Positions 1 to 7,445 of a stretch of DNA of 29,660 nt are shown one piece after another (positions within the stretch are counted from its first letter, which is position 1; every line of letters starts with the position of its first letter). Location of the stretch: NCBI GenBank assembly GCA_030616535.1, contig JAUWXE010000004.1, positions 1 through 29,660 on the forward strand, given 5' to 3'. The notes beneath the pieces are model-generated. The model was not told the DNA's origin and searched no databases. It was given only the letters and a program-made list of their open reading frames with translations. Both the position numbers and the translations under genes were made by a program. The DNA is from Candidatus Aerophobota bacterium. GTDB lineage: Bacteria > Aerophobota > Aerophobia > Aerophobales > AE-B3A.

Positions 1-249
1 GCCCGCAAACTCTACCAACCTATGGTTCCTTCATCTTCTCAAGCTATGCAGTATTTCTGTACCAGAAGAGACCAAAAATCTTGGTGTCGGGGTGAGGCTT
101 CGCTCCCCACTGAAAGACTGGCCAAGATTACGTGCACACTAACCTATATATCCCTAAAACATCCTTCGCACCCGCATCTTAGCTCTAATAAGGCAGGCTC
201 CTTGGGCCGGGCAGACCATGACCCTGCCGGGGCTAAGTCGGGTCCTTAA
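1..249 (+). other. Open frame running in from the left edge, unrecognised
   Basis: Reading frame 1 is open from the first base of the window to a TAA at 247-249 (82 codons), so this could be the 3' end of a gene that begins outside. The translation is rich in Ser, Pro, Arg and His and has no motif I recognise; it also has the look of a chance frame across a non-coding or structural-RNA-like stretch. The DNA contains a GC-rich imperfect hairpin near 208-231 (CCGGGCAG facing CTGCCGG). The reverse strand shows no long frame. I cannot decide between a gene end, a decayed mobile element and a non-coding RNA. Confidence 0.2.
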
Positions 250-633
250 TTCTATCCCGATTCTGGCTTAAAACCCAGTGTTGCGCGCGACATTCCCCAA
301 AATCCTCATCATCAAAGACTTTTCACCAACTTAATCAAAAAATACCCACTGTAATCAGCACTAAATCCTAACTTACAAAAAGCCCTCCAAATCGGGTGTC
401 TTTTTGACGCCTTCCACCTTTCCTGCTAAAATAATTCCGAAGACCCATGTCATAAGAAGTTTATAGTTGTGCTAGAGAAGCTGTGTTGCAATATAAAAAG
501 GCCATTTGAAAAGAGTAATCCAGAAATGAAGACCTGGAGTTATGGTATAAACACCATTTATAAGAAGGCGAGTATTTATCTTGAAGAAGCTTCTTGGTGG
601 ATCGAGGACATAAGAAGTTAAGGAGGTGATGAG
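250..633. other. Intergenic stretch without a recognised gene
   Basis: About 380 bases between the edge-open frame and the first well-supported gene. No tRNA, rRNA or riboswitch motif that I know is present. The - strand has a short open stretch of about 40 codons (roughly 427 down to 312) that I do not recognise. The + strand carries a small possible ORF at 469-621, listed separately. The stretch may be a decayed insertion, but no terminal repeats or transposase motif can be seen to support that. Confidence 0.3.
469..621 (+). CDS. Possible small ORF (50 aa) or gene remnant
   Basis: A frame open from about 429 to TAA at 619-621 could be translated from GTG at 469 (50 aa) or ATG at 526 (31 aa). 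The last 31 residues have a plausible protein composition, with the aromatic and acidic run YLEEASWWIEDIRS. No clear ribosome binding site precedes either start. It ends 12 bases before the ATG of the next gene, so it could be the decayed tail of a neighbour or a tiny leader peptide. No family is recognised. Confidence 0.2.
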   Translation: MLEKLCCNIKRPFEKSNPEMKTWSYGINTIYKKASIYLEEASWWIEDIRS

Positions 634-888
634 ATGCTTGTTACTAAAGATATTTTAACAGAGAAGTTAACAAATTATCTAAATGGTGAAATTTCCTTGA
701 ACAATTTGGTCAATTGGGCAGAGAGGATGCTTTGCGAGGAAGATTTTGATAAGAAAGATTTCCAGCTAATAAGGGATATTTTAGCTCGACTCGGCTTAGC
801 TGATGTAAAAGAATTTGGTCTCTCCTGGGAAGATTGTCGTGAATATCTGCATCGTCTGGGACATACTGCAACGGTAACCATTTCTTAA
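634..888 (+). CDS. Small hypothetical acidic/helical protein
   Basis: An 84-residue protein starting with ATG behind a textbook Shine-Dalgarno (AAGGAGGTGATGAG, 620-633). The composition suggests a compact helical fold: residues 1-20 and 20-35 look like amphipathic helices, followed by an acidic helix (EEDFDKKDFQLIRDILARLG). The C-terminal part contains LSWEDCREYLHRLG. There is no signal peptide or membrane segment. It resembles small conserved proteins of unknown role that I half-remember from other bacteria, but I cannot name a family. Such proteins can be antitoxin-like, but no toxin partner is present: the neighbours are an unrecognised ORF and a PLD lipoprotein. The strong RBS makes it likely to be real. 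Confidence 0.65.
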   Translation: MLVTKDILTEKLTNYLNGEISLNNLVNWAERMLCEEDFDKKDFQLIRDILARLGLADVKEFGLSWEDCREYLHRLGHTATVTIS

Positions 889-934
889 TGATATAACCTT
901 GAGGTAGTTTCATCCTCAGAGAGATGAATGGAAA

Positions 935-1954
935 GTGTCAGATAAATGCGAGGTAGCTAGAAAACTAGTTCTACTCTTTCTTTTATTCCTCATTGTATTC
1001 TTCAATGGCTGCCAGAAAGAAAGCGATTCGGTTGTTTTTCCCTCGGAAGAAGTTTTTGTTGCCTACTTCTCTCCCCAAGATCCTCTTTATCCTCATCTTA
1101 TCTACTTAATAGATGAAGCCAAAGAGAGTATCTACGCTGCCTTTTACAAGATAGGACTTAAAAAGCTCTCCCGTGCTCTCACTCGCGCTCACCAAAGAGG
1201 GGTCAAGGTAAGGATATTCACCGATGACTTAACCTCCCGGGACCAGGGTTCCCAATCCAACTATCTTGCTAAATTTGGCCTTATAAGAAAAGACGGTGAT
1301 CCTGAAAGTTTTATGCACCATAAGTTTTGTGTCATCGATAAAAGAATTGTCTGGACAGGGTCTTTCAATCCTACAGAGTCGGGAGCCTACCGGGAGAACA
1401 ACAACGTCGTAGTTATTAACTCTTCTGAGGTAGCGGCAAATTTTATCCAGGAGTTTAAAAGACTATGGCAGGAACCATTATCCCGGCCTAGATGGGTTTA
1501 CCCTCCTCTTAAAGTTGACCATAGTTTGATTGAAACCTATTTCTCTCCTCAGGATAATCTAGAGGAGGCCGTCATCAGAGAGCTAAAAAAGGCCAAGAAG
1601 AATATCTACTTTGCTCTTTTTTCCTTCACTTCCAAAAAAATCGCCCAGGCTCTGGTACATAAATACGCTGAGAATCTGGAGGTGAGAGGGATAATGGAGA
1701 AGGATCAGGACAGTCCCTTTTCTCAATGTCGTGGTCTAAAGCGGCTCCGAATGAAGATAATCTGGGACAGAAACTTCTATTTCATGCACCATAAGTTCTT
1801 CGTAGTCGATGATTCTCTAGTAATCACTGGCTCTTTTAATCCTACCTGGCATGCTACCTATCAGAACAGGGAAAACCTTATCATCATCCACAGTCCCTCC
1901 CTGGCCAAAAAGTACCGAGCAGAATTTGATAGATTGTGGAAGGATTGGTATTAG
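935..1954 (+). CDS. Lipoprotein with two phospholipase D-like (HKD) motifs
   Basis: A 339-residue protein of the phospholipase D superfamily, whose members cleave or transfer phosphodiesters (nucleic acids or phospholipids). The N-terminus is a lipoprotein signal: a hydrophobic stretch at about 11-23 followed by the lipobox FNGC with Cys26. Two halves look like an internal duplication. Each begins with a near-identical YFSPQD segment (about 44 and 202) and each contains HxKx4D: H128/K130/D135 in HHKFCVID and H285/K287/D292 in HHKFFVVD, each followed by TGSFNPT. Both catalytic motifs are intact, so activity is expected. The only start available in frame after the upstream TAG at 905 is GTG 935; the RBS is weak. 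The lipid anchor places it at the membrane surface. The substrate cannot be told from sequence: a nuclease of the Nuc type or a phospholipase are both possible. Confidence 0.85.
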   Translation: MSDKCEVARKLVLLFLLFLIVFFNGCQKESDSVVFPSEEVFVAYFSPQDPLYPHLIYLIDEAKESIYAAFYKIGLKKLSRALTRAHQRGVKVRIFTDDLTSRDQGSQSNYLAKFGLIRKDGDPESFMHHKFCVIDKRIVWTGSFNPTESGAYRENNNVVVINSSEVAANFIQEFKRLWQEPLSRPRWVYPPLKVDHSLIETYFSPQDNLEEAVIRELKKAKKNIYFALFSFTSKKIAQALVHKYAENLEVRGIMEKDQDSPFSQCRGLKRLRMKIIWDRNFYFMHHKFFVVDDSLVITGSFNPTWHATYQNRENLIIIHSPSLAKKYRAEFDRLWKDWY

Positions 1955-1975
1955 TGAAGCTCTTTTGTGGATAAA

Positions 1976-2003
1976 TTGACAAGACGGGACTTTGTGATAG
2001 AAT
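1976..2003 (+). promoter_or_regulatory. Sigma70-type promoter upstream of the manC-efp-acc run
   Basis: Perfect -35 TTGACA (1976-1981), 16-base spacer, -10 TAGAAT (1998-2003) preceded by an extended TG (TGATAGAAT). Transcription would begin near 2010, which makes the ATG at 2012 an unlikely start and favours ATG 2045 for the next gene. Confidence 0.7.
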
Positions 2004-2044
2004 CAGTCTAGATGTTACATAAAGACCCCAAGGGGAGTCAACAC

Positions 2045-3124
2045 ATGAGTGTAGGTTTGATTATGGCAGGGGGATTGGGAAAGAGGCTCTGGCCGGAGAG
2101 CAGAGTAACTCACCCCAAGCATCTTTTAAGTCTAGCAGGGAAGGAAAGCTTTCTTCAGGCAGCTTACCGCAGAGCCTCCCATCTTTTTGGACGGGAGAAT
2201 ACCTTTCTGGTGATTAGAGAGGAGTTAAAGGAGGCGGTTGTCTCTCAACTTCCAAAGCTTCCTGCGGATAACATAATAGCTGAGCCGCAAGGAAAAGATA
2301 CTGCTCCCTGCATTGGATTTGCCAGTGTTTGGATAAGAAGGGGAAAGGGCGATGATTCTATGGTTGTGCTTCCCGCTGATCATCTCATAAGGGATGAGGA
2401 AAGATTCGCGGAAATCATTTATGCGGCAGCCAAGCAGGCAGAGAAGGGCCTCCTGGTAACTATCGGTATCGAGCCTACCCGTGCCGAGACCGGCTATGGA
2501 TACCTCGAGATCGGAAGCAAATTAGAGGATCTTAATGGGATTCCTCTTTTTGAGGTGAAAAGATTTACCGAAAAGCCTTCCCATAAAAAGGCTAAAGAAT
2601 TCTTTGAGCAGGGTAGTTTCCTCTGGAATGCGGGGATCTTCGCCTGGACACCGACCACTATTCTCAAGCAGATGGAATTACATCTTCCCCAACTTTATCA
2701 GGGATTAATGAGGATTGAGGAGGCCCTGGGAACAAAAGATGAGCAAAGGGTGATAAGGGAGGTCTATCCATCCTTGCCTAAAATCTCAATTGACTATGGG
2801 ATAATGGAGAGGGCCTCTTCAGTAGTGGCCGTAGCGGGAGATTTCTTCTGGGATGATATAGGTGACTGGAAGGCGCTGGAAAGGGTCCTTTCTAAAGATA
2901 AAGCGGGAAATATTATCAGGGGAGTGGTTGAGGAGAGGGAAAGTAGTAACTGTATATTTATTAACCGGGAAGATAAAATTCTCGGAGCAATCGGACTTTC
3001 TGATGTGATCATCATAAATACAGAAAAAGGCATTCTGGTGGTAAGAAAGGAAGAAGCGCAGAAGGTAAAGGATCTTGTTAACGAACTACTAAAAGATGAG
3101 AAGCTAAAAAAGTATCTCCAATGA
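2045..3124 (+). CDS. manC: Mannose-1-phosphate guanylyltransferase (GDP-mannose pyrophosphorylase)
   Basis: Makes GDP-mannose from mannose-1-phosphate and GTP, feeding polysaccharide, glycan or other mannosyl products. The 359-residue protein begins with the nucleotidyltransferase signature MAGGLGKRLWPESR (7-20) followed by PKH at 24-26. It also has the pyrophosphorylase-type PADH motif, the FTEKPS sugar-binding motif and FLWNAGIFAW. It is the single-domain form, without the C-terminal phosphomannose isomerase domain found in bifunctional ManC/AlgA. ATG 2045 is preferred over the in-frame ATG 2012: it has an AGGGGAG ribosome site (2029-2035) at good spacing and lies downstream of the predicted transcription start. 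Its stop overlaps the next start (ATGA). No glycosyltransferase cluster is in view to indicate the end product. Confidence 0.88.
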   Translation: MSVGLIMAGGLGKRLWPESRVTHPKHLLSLAGKESFLQAAYRRASHLFGRENTFLVIREELKEAVVSQLPKLPADNIIAEPQGKDTAPCIGFASVWIRRGKGDDSMVVLPADHLIRDEERFAEIIYAAAKQAEKGLLVTIGIEPTRAETGYGYLEIGSKLEDLNGIPLFEVKRFTEKPSHKKAKEFFEQGSFLWNAGIFAWTPTTILKQMELHLPQLYQGLMRIEEALGTKDEQRVIREVYPSLPKISIDYGIMERASSVVAVAGDFFWDDIGDWKALERVLSKDKAGNIIRGVVEERESSNCIFINREDKILGAIGLSDVIIINTEKGILVVRKEEAQKVKDLVNELLKDEKLKKYLQ

Positions 3125-4161
3125 GCTCCATAGACTCTCGCCTATCTCGGCTGCAGCAAAAGTTAAAGGAAAAGAGGCTAAGTGCTTTTTTAAACTGGGA
3201 GCCTCATAATGTGGAGTACCTTAGCGGGACCCGGGTGGAAGGCAAGCTCCTGTTTATGGGAAAGGAAAAGTTCTTCATAACTACTCCCCTTTTTGCCGAA
3301 GAGGCAAAGCTTACTCTTAAGGATTGGCAGATAGTCATTCAGCGAGATTCTTTTCCCGCTACATTATCTCGGGTATGCAAGAAATTTCCTGGAAGAAAAA
3401 TAGGTTTTGAGGCATCTCACCTTTCTTATGAGGAGTATGGCCAGCTAAGTAAAATTAAAGAGGTGGATTTTGTTCCCTGTCCTCAATTAGTGGAAGCTTT
3501 GAGGGAGGTAAAAGACGAAAAAGAATTATCCTTAATCAAAGAGGCTCATACCTTAACTGAGGCCGCATTTGATCATGCGGAGGAGCTTCTTGAATCGGGA
3601 ATAACCGAAAAAGAGCTCTTTGCTGAGATGGTGTATTTCTTAAGGAAATCTGCCGACAGCGAAGCCTTCCCTCCCATAGTTCTCTTTGGGGAAAGAACTT
3701 CTTTACCTCACGGTAGACCAACAGAGCGCAGGTTAAGAGGGAACGAGCTGGTTCTTCTCGACCTGGGAGCTAAAGTAGGAGGGTATTGTTCTGATATCAC
3801 CAAGACTATTTTTTTTGGTGAGGTAGACCAGAAGTGGTATCAGATTCGTGATTTAATAAGTAGGATCCAAAAAGAAGCGGTGGGGAAAATAAACCCAGGA
3901 GTGCCCTGTTCCCAGATAGACAAGCTGGTAAGGAAGAGGCTAAAAGAAACTGGCTATCTAAATGCTTTTCTTCATAATACCGGACATGGGGTAGGATTGG
4001 AGGTTCACGAGCAGCCAGTTATTGGTCCTAAATCTAAAAAGATTCTAAAAAGAAGCATGGTGATTACCCTGGAGCCAGGGGTTTATCTACCGGGAGAAGG
4101 AGGAATTAGAGAAGAACTAATGGTTATGGTAACTAATGAAGGAGGTAAGATTCTAAGGTGA
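3121..4161 (+). CDS. M24-family Xaa-Pro aminopeptidase
   Basis: A 346-residue cytoplasmic metallopeptidase of the pita-bread fold, expected to remove an N-terminal residue preceding proline. The N-terminal creatinase-like domain covers about 1-125. The catalytic domain has the five metal ligands in order: two Asp in LLDLGAKVGGYCSDITKT, His in HNTGHGVGLEVHE, Glu in TLEPGVYLPGEGG and the last Glu in GIREELM. The length fits the short PepQ/YqhT-like enzymes. The start overlaps the manC stop by ATGA, and its own stop overlaps the GTG of efp (GTGA), so all three are translationally coupled. A pairing of an M24 peptidase with efp is common in Gram-positive-type genomes. The PepP versus PepQ label is not certain. 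Confidence 0.87.
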   Translation: MSSIDSRLSRLQQKLKEKRLSAFLNWEPHNVEYLSGTRVEGKLLFMGKEKFFITTPLFAEEAKLTLKDWQIVIQRDSFPATLSRVCKKFPGRKIGFEASHLSYEEYGQLSKIKEVDFVPCPQLVEALREVKDEKELSLIKEAHTLTEAAFDHAEELLESGITEKELFAEMVYFLRKSADSEAFPPIVLFGERTSLPHGRPTERRLRGNELVLLDLGAKVGGYCSDITKTIFFGEVDQKWYQIRDLISRIQKEAVGKINPGVPCSQIDKLVRKRLKETGYLNAFLHNTGHGVGLEVHEQPVIGPKSKKILKRSMVITLEPGVYLPGEGGIREELMVMVTNEGGKILR

Positions 4162-4715
4162 TTACGGCGAATGATCTCCGGGCTGGAATGACCATAGATC
4201 TAGAGGGGCAGCTTTATGAAGTTGAGGAATTTCAACACGTAAAAAGGGGCAGAGGAGGGGCTTTTGTGCGTACCAAACTAAAAGGTCTTCAGAATCTTCA
4301 GAGTATAAAGAGAGTTTTTCAGCCTGAGCAGAGAATAAAAGATGCCTTTATTGAGGAAAGATCTGCCCAGTGTCTTTACCAGGATGGGGAAAATTTTTAT
4401 TTTATGGATTCAGAAACTTTCGAGGAAAGGGTGTTGTCTAAAAGCACCCTGGGAAAGAAAGTAAACTTTTTCCGAGAGAATATGGAGGTAAAAATTCGCC
4501 TCTATGAGGAAAAAATTGTAGGGATAGAACTTCCCATCTTTGTTGAACTTCGGGTAAAAAAGGCATCTCCCGGAGTCAAAGGAGATACAGTGGGCTCAGC
4601 CACTAAGTTGGTGATTTTGGAGTCTGGTTATCGCCTTCGGGTTCCTCTTTTCATAAAAGAGGGGGACATAATTCGCTTGGATACAAGATCCGGAGAGTAT
4701 GCAAGTAAAAGATGA
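4158..4715 (+). CDS. efp: Translation elongation factor P
   Basis: EF-P binds stalled ribosomes between the P and E sites and stimulates peptide bonds at polyproline stretches. The 185 residues match the three-domain family: KOW-like N-terminal domain, a middle OB domain and a C-terminal OB domain ending in the conserved LDTRSGEYASKR. The exposed loop of domain I reads HVKRGRGGAF. The tip position, Lys in E. coli (Lys34, beta-lysylated), is Arg32 here, and the usual Pro two residues earlier is Arg30. An Arg tip is known from EarP-rhamnosylated EF-P and from lineages that leave it unmodified; no modification gene is in this window. GTG start overlapping the upstream stop. Followed 28 bases later by accB. 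Confidence 0.93.
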   Translation: MITANDLRAGMTIDLEGQLYEVEEFQHVKRGRGGAFVRTKLKGLQNLQSIKRVFQPEQRIKDAFIEERSAQCLYQDGENFYFMDSETFEERVLSKSTLGKKVNFFRENMEVKIRLYEEKIVGIELPIFVELRVKKASPGVKGDTVGSATKLVILESGYRLRVPLFIKEGDIIRLDTRSGEYASKR

Positions 4716-4743
4716 GACAGTTACGGAGATGTGGGGGTAAAGA

Positions 4744-5196
4744 ATGGATCTCAAACAACTACAAAAAGTAATTGAGATCTTTGAGTCCTCTTTCCTATCT
4801 GAATTAGAGATAGAGGAGGGTGGAACGAGGTTCCGGCTGGCCAAACAGCCAAAGGGGTGGTCTGCCAAGGCTATGGTAGAATCCGAGGTTGCATCTCAGT
4901 CTAAGGAAGTAGAAGGGGTCAAACCAAGAAAAAAAGAGCTAAAAGAGAAAAAACCACTAATTTCTGTTCGCTCACCTCTGGTGGGGACCTTCTACAGGAC
5001 TCCTTCTCCAGAAGAGAAGCCTTACGTAGAAGTTGGAGATGAGGTGGTGGTAGGGCAAACTCTTTGTGTTATAGAGGCCATGAAAGTGATGAACGAGATA
5101 ACCTCGGAGGCAGAGGGAAGGATTAAAGAAATTTTGGTTAAGAATGGACATCCGGTAGAATATGACCAGGAGCTATTTTTGATAGAGGGGGGATAG
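4744..5196 (+). CDS. accB: Acetyl-CoA carboxylase biotin carboxyl carrier protein
   Basis: Carries biotin for acetyl-CoA carboxylase, the first committed step of fatty acid synthesis. 150 residues: an N-terminal docking segment (MDLKQLQKVIEIFESS), a charged Lys/Glu-rich linker at about 40-70, and the biotinyl domain at about 73-150. The biotin attachment motif EAMKVMNE puts the modified lysine at 114. The flexible thumb typical of AccB is seen near GTFYRTPSPEEKPYVEVGD. The stop TAG and the GTG of accC share one base, indicating translational coupling. The carboxyltransferase subunits accA and accD are not in the window. Confidence 0.94.
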   Translation: MDLKQLQKVIEIFESSFLSELEIEEGGTRFRLAKQPKGWSAKAMVESEVASQSKEVEGVKPRKKELKEKKPLISVRSPLVGTFYRTPSPEEKPYVEVGDEVVVGQTLCVIEAMKVMNEITSEAEGRIKEILVKNGHPVEYDQELFLIEGG

Positions 5197-6548
5197 TGTT
5201 TGCCAAGATCCTCATTGCCAATCGGGGTGAGATTGCTCTTCGTATAATAAGAGCCTGTAAAGAGCTAGGGATTGAGACGGTGGTGGTTTTTTCCAAGGAA
5301 GATGAGCACTCTCTGCCGGTGAGGTTTGCTGATGAGGCTATCTGTATTGGTCCACGCGAGCCGGCGGAAAGTTATCTTAATGTTCCTCGCATAATTAGTG
5401 CGGCTGAGGTAGCTGGAGCGGACGCCATTCATCCTGGATATGGGTTTCTGGCTGAAAATGAGCAGTTTGCAGAAATTTGTCGTAGCTCAGGAGTGGAGTT
5501 CATCGGGCCTCATCCCGAGCTAATTAAAAAACTGGGCAATAAAGTGGAAGCACGCAATACTGTGGCCAGGGCTGGGGTCCCCATAATCTCTGGCTCGGAG
5601 CAGATCATCAGAAATAAAAGAGAAGCGGCTGAAGCAACTTCCCAGATTGGTTATCCCGTGATATTAAAAGCGGCCTTGGGTGGAGGGGGTCGAGGGATGA
5701 GGGTAGTGTGGGAGGAAAAAGATCTGGATATTCTTTTTGATTTGGCCCGGCAGGAGGCTAAGGCTTCCTTTGGAAAACCGGATCTTTATGTGGAGAAATA
5801 TTTAGAGAGAGCCATCCATATTGAATTTCAGATACTGGCCGATGAATCCGGGAAGGTCCTTCACTTTGGGGAAAGAAACTGTTCCATCCAGAGAAGATAT
5901 CAAAAGCTAATGGAAGAGTCTCCTTCTCTGGTTCTAGATGAGTCTTTGCGCCAGGAAATAGGAAAGGTTGCCGTAAAGGTAACCAGAGAGCTAGGATATG
6001 TAGGAGCAGGAACAGTCGAATTTTTACTGGATGAGGATAAAAAGTATTACTGCATGGAGATGAACACTCGTCTTCAGGTAGAACATCCGGTGACCGAGAT
6101 GGTTACCGGTAAGGATCTGGTTAAAGATCAGATTGTCATTGCGGCAGGAGATAATTTACCCTATAGTCAGGAGGATATAAAGATACAGGGCGCTGCCATA
6201 GAGTGTCGAATTAATGCTGAAGATCCAGAAAAAAATTTTGCCTCCTGCCCTGGTAAGATCACAGCCTTCCACCTCCCGGGAGGACCGGGAATTAGGATAG
6301 ATACCCATATCTATTCCGGCTACAATATTCCTTCGGCTTACGATTCTTTGCTGGCCAAACTCATCACCTGGGGGGAAAGTAGAGAAGAAGCTAGGGTTCG
6401 CATGAAACGGGCTCTGGAGGAGTTTGTCATCGAAGGAATAAAGACAACTATCCCCTTCCATCAGCGCATTATAGAAAATGAACACTTTAGAAAGGGTGAG
6501 TTTTATACCAATTTCGTTGAGGACCAGCTCCTGAAGCTAGGGGTGTAA
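5196..6548 (+). CDS. accC: Acetyl-CoA carboxylase biotin carboxylase subunit
   Basis: Carboxylates the biotin on AccB using bicarbonate and ATP. 450 residues, the usual AccC length, with the N-terminal FAKILIANRGEIALRIIRA, the glycine-rich ATP lid ALGGGGRGMRVV, ERNCSIQRRYQK, and the catalytic MNTRLQVEHPVTEMVTG containing the conserved Glu, Asn and Arg. Two small departures from the common consensus are visible: Asn instead of Asp in ERNCS and Tyr instead of His in QRRYQK. Both are near the nucleotide site and probably lineage-level variation. GTG start, overlapping accB by one base. An asp23 gene follows after 8 bases. Confidence 0.95.
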   Translation: MFAKILIANRGEIALRIIRACKELGIETVVVFSKEDEHSLPVRFADEAICIGPREPAESYLNVPRIISAAEVAGADAIHPGYGFLAENEQFAEICRSSGVEFIGPHPELIKKLGNKVEARNTVARAGVPIISGSEQIIRNKREAAEATSQIGYPVILKAALGGGGRGMRVVWEEKDLDILFDLARQEAKASFGKPDLYVEKYLERAIHIEFQILADESGKVLHFGERNCSIQRRYQKLMEESPSLVLDESLRQEIGKVAVKVTRELGYVGAGTVEFLLDEDKKYYCMEMNTRLQVEHPVTEMVTGKDLVKDQIVIAAGDNLPYSQEDIKIQGAAIECRINAEDPEKNFASCPGKITAFHLPGGPGIRIDTHIYSGYNIPSAYDSLLAKLITWGESREEARVRMKRALEEFVIEGIKTTIPFHQRIIENEHFRKGEFYTNFVEDQLLKLGV

Positions 6549-6556
6549 AGGAGATT

Positions 6557-6862
6557 ATGATGGCTGAAGCCCAAGGATATGAGGTTGACAAAAAGGTCGC
6601 GTTGGAACTCATCAGAAAAGCAGTAGGGCAAGTTGAGGGAATTCATAGTATTAAGAGAAACCTATTCGGGGAAGGAATTAAAGTAAAGAAGTTAGAAGAG
6701 GGAATGGCAATTTCTTTAGAACTACTGATACGTGAGGGAGGCTTTGTCCCTCAGATTGTGGAAGAGACCCAGAAGAAGGTCAGGGAAGAAATAGAAAAGA
6801 CTCTAGGCACCAAGATAGCAAAGGTTGATATAAAAATAAGGGGAATTAAATCTTCCTCATAA
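6557..6862 (+). CDS. Asp23/Gls24 family protein
   Basis: A 101-residue member of the Asp23/Gls24 family (alkaline-shock / envelope-stress proteins), small soluble alpha/beta proteins that assemble at the membrane through AmaP-type anchors in Gram-positive bacteria. Matching features are VDKKVALELIRKAVGQVEGIHS, followed by KVKKLEEGMAISLELLIREG and a C-terminal VDIKIRGIK strand. RBS AAAGGAG at 6547-6553, followed by tandem ATG ATG codons (6557, 6560). It lies directly after accC and before a probable AmaP, which supports the pairing. The biochemical role of the family is not settled; here it may link envelope stress or lipid supply to the acc operon (inference). Confidence 0.82.
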   Translation: MMAEAQGYEVDKKVALELIRKAVGQVEGIHSIKRNLFGEGIKVKKLEEGMAISLELLIREGGFVPQIVEETQKKVREEIEKTLGTKIAKVDIKIRGIKSSS

Positions 6863-6883
6863 ATCGTTTCCAAGGAGGCTAAA

Positions 6884-7405
6884 ATGAGACTTTATCAGAA
6901 AGTCCTGTGGGGAGTAGGGGTTTGTGGTCTAGCCCTTCTTTCTTTAGGAGGATTTCTGGTAGTCATGGGGTTGTTTGATAGGTTTGTTGTCTATGGATGG
7001 CTTACCTTTGTTGAGCAAACAGTGTTGACCAGATCGATTATCCTGCTCATTTTTGGTTTCTTATTTGGACTGAGTCTTTACCTTCCCTTTTTAACCAGGA
7101 CCAAGGCCGGAGGAGCAGTTATTCCTTTAAAGAATCCCCTGGGCGCAGTGGAAATCTCTCAAAAAGCAATCAGCGAGTTCATTCAGCGGATTGGTAAAGA
7201 AGTTGAAGGAGTTGAAGATATCAAGGCAGCTATAAAATCAAGTGACGAGGGAGTGGATGTTTATCTTACCCTCTCGGCACAGGCTCAAGGAGAGGTTCCC
7301 CGACTGATAGACGAGCTACAGACCGTAGTGAAGACCTATCTCAATAAGACGGTAGGTATTGAAAGTGTACGGGAGATAAAGGTAAAGGTAGTCAAGCTCA
7401 TCTGA
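6884..7405 (+). CDS. amaP: AmaP-like membrane anchor of Asp23
   Basis: A 173-residue inner-membrane protein. Two hydrophobic helices occur at about 9-28 and 47-66, followed by a cytoplasmic Asp23-like domain (about 85-173; GAVEISQKAISEFIQRIGKEV, then VYLTLSAQAQGEVPRLIDEL). This is the layout of the alkaline-shock membrane anchoring protein AmaP, which holds Asp23 at the membrane. Good RBS (AAGGAGG, 6870-6876). It follows the asp23 gene by 21 bases, making partner function likely. Confidence 0.8.
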   Translation: MRLYQKVLWGVGVCGLALLSLGGFLVVMGLFDRFVVYGWLTFVEQTVLTRSIILLIFGFLFGLSLYLPFLTRTKAGGAVIPLKNPLGAVEISQKAISEFIQRIGKEVEGVEDIKAAIKSSDEGVDVYLTLSAQAQGEVPRLIDELQTVVKTYLNKTVGIESVREIKVKVVKLI

Positions 7406-7445
7406 CTCGCAGGACTATGTTTTCGGGATATCAGGGAGAGTAAGA

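Noticed and set aside
1..300. Edge region as RNase P RNA, tmRNA, 23S rRNA or group II intron end
   Set aside because: None of the hallmark sequences (for example GAGGAAAGTCC, an encoded CCA arm, or a domain V hairpin) could be found on either strand.
2012..2044. Eleven extra codons at the start of manC from ATG 2012
   Set aside because: The predicted transcription start is near 2010, leaving no leader; ATG 2045 has a proper ribosome site and matches the family N-terminus.
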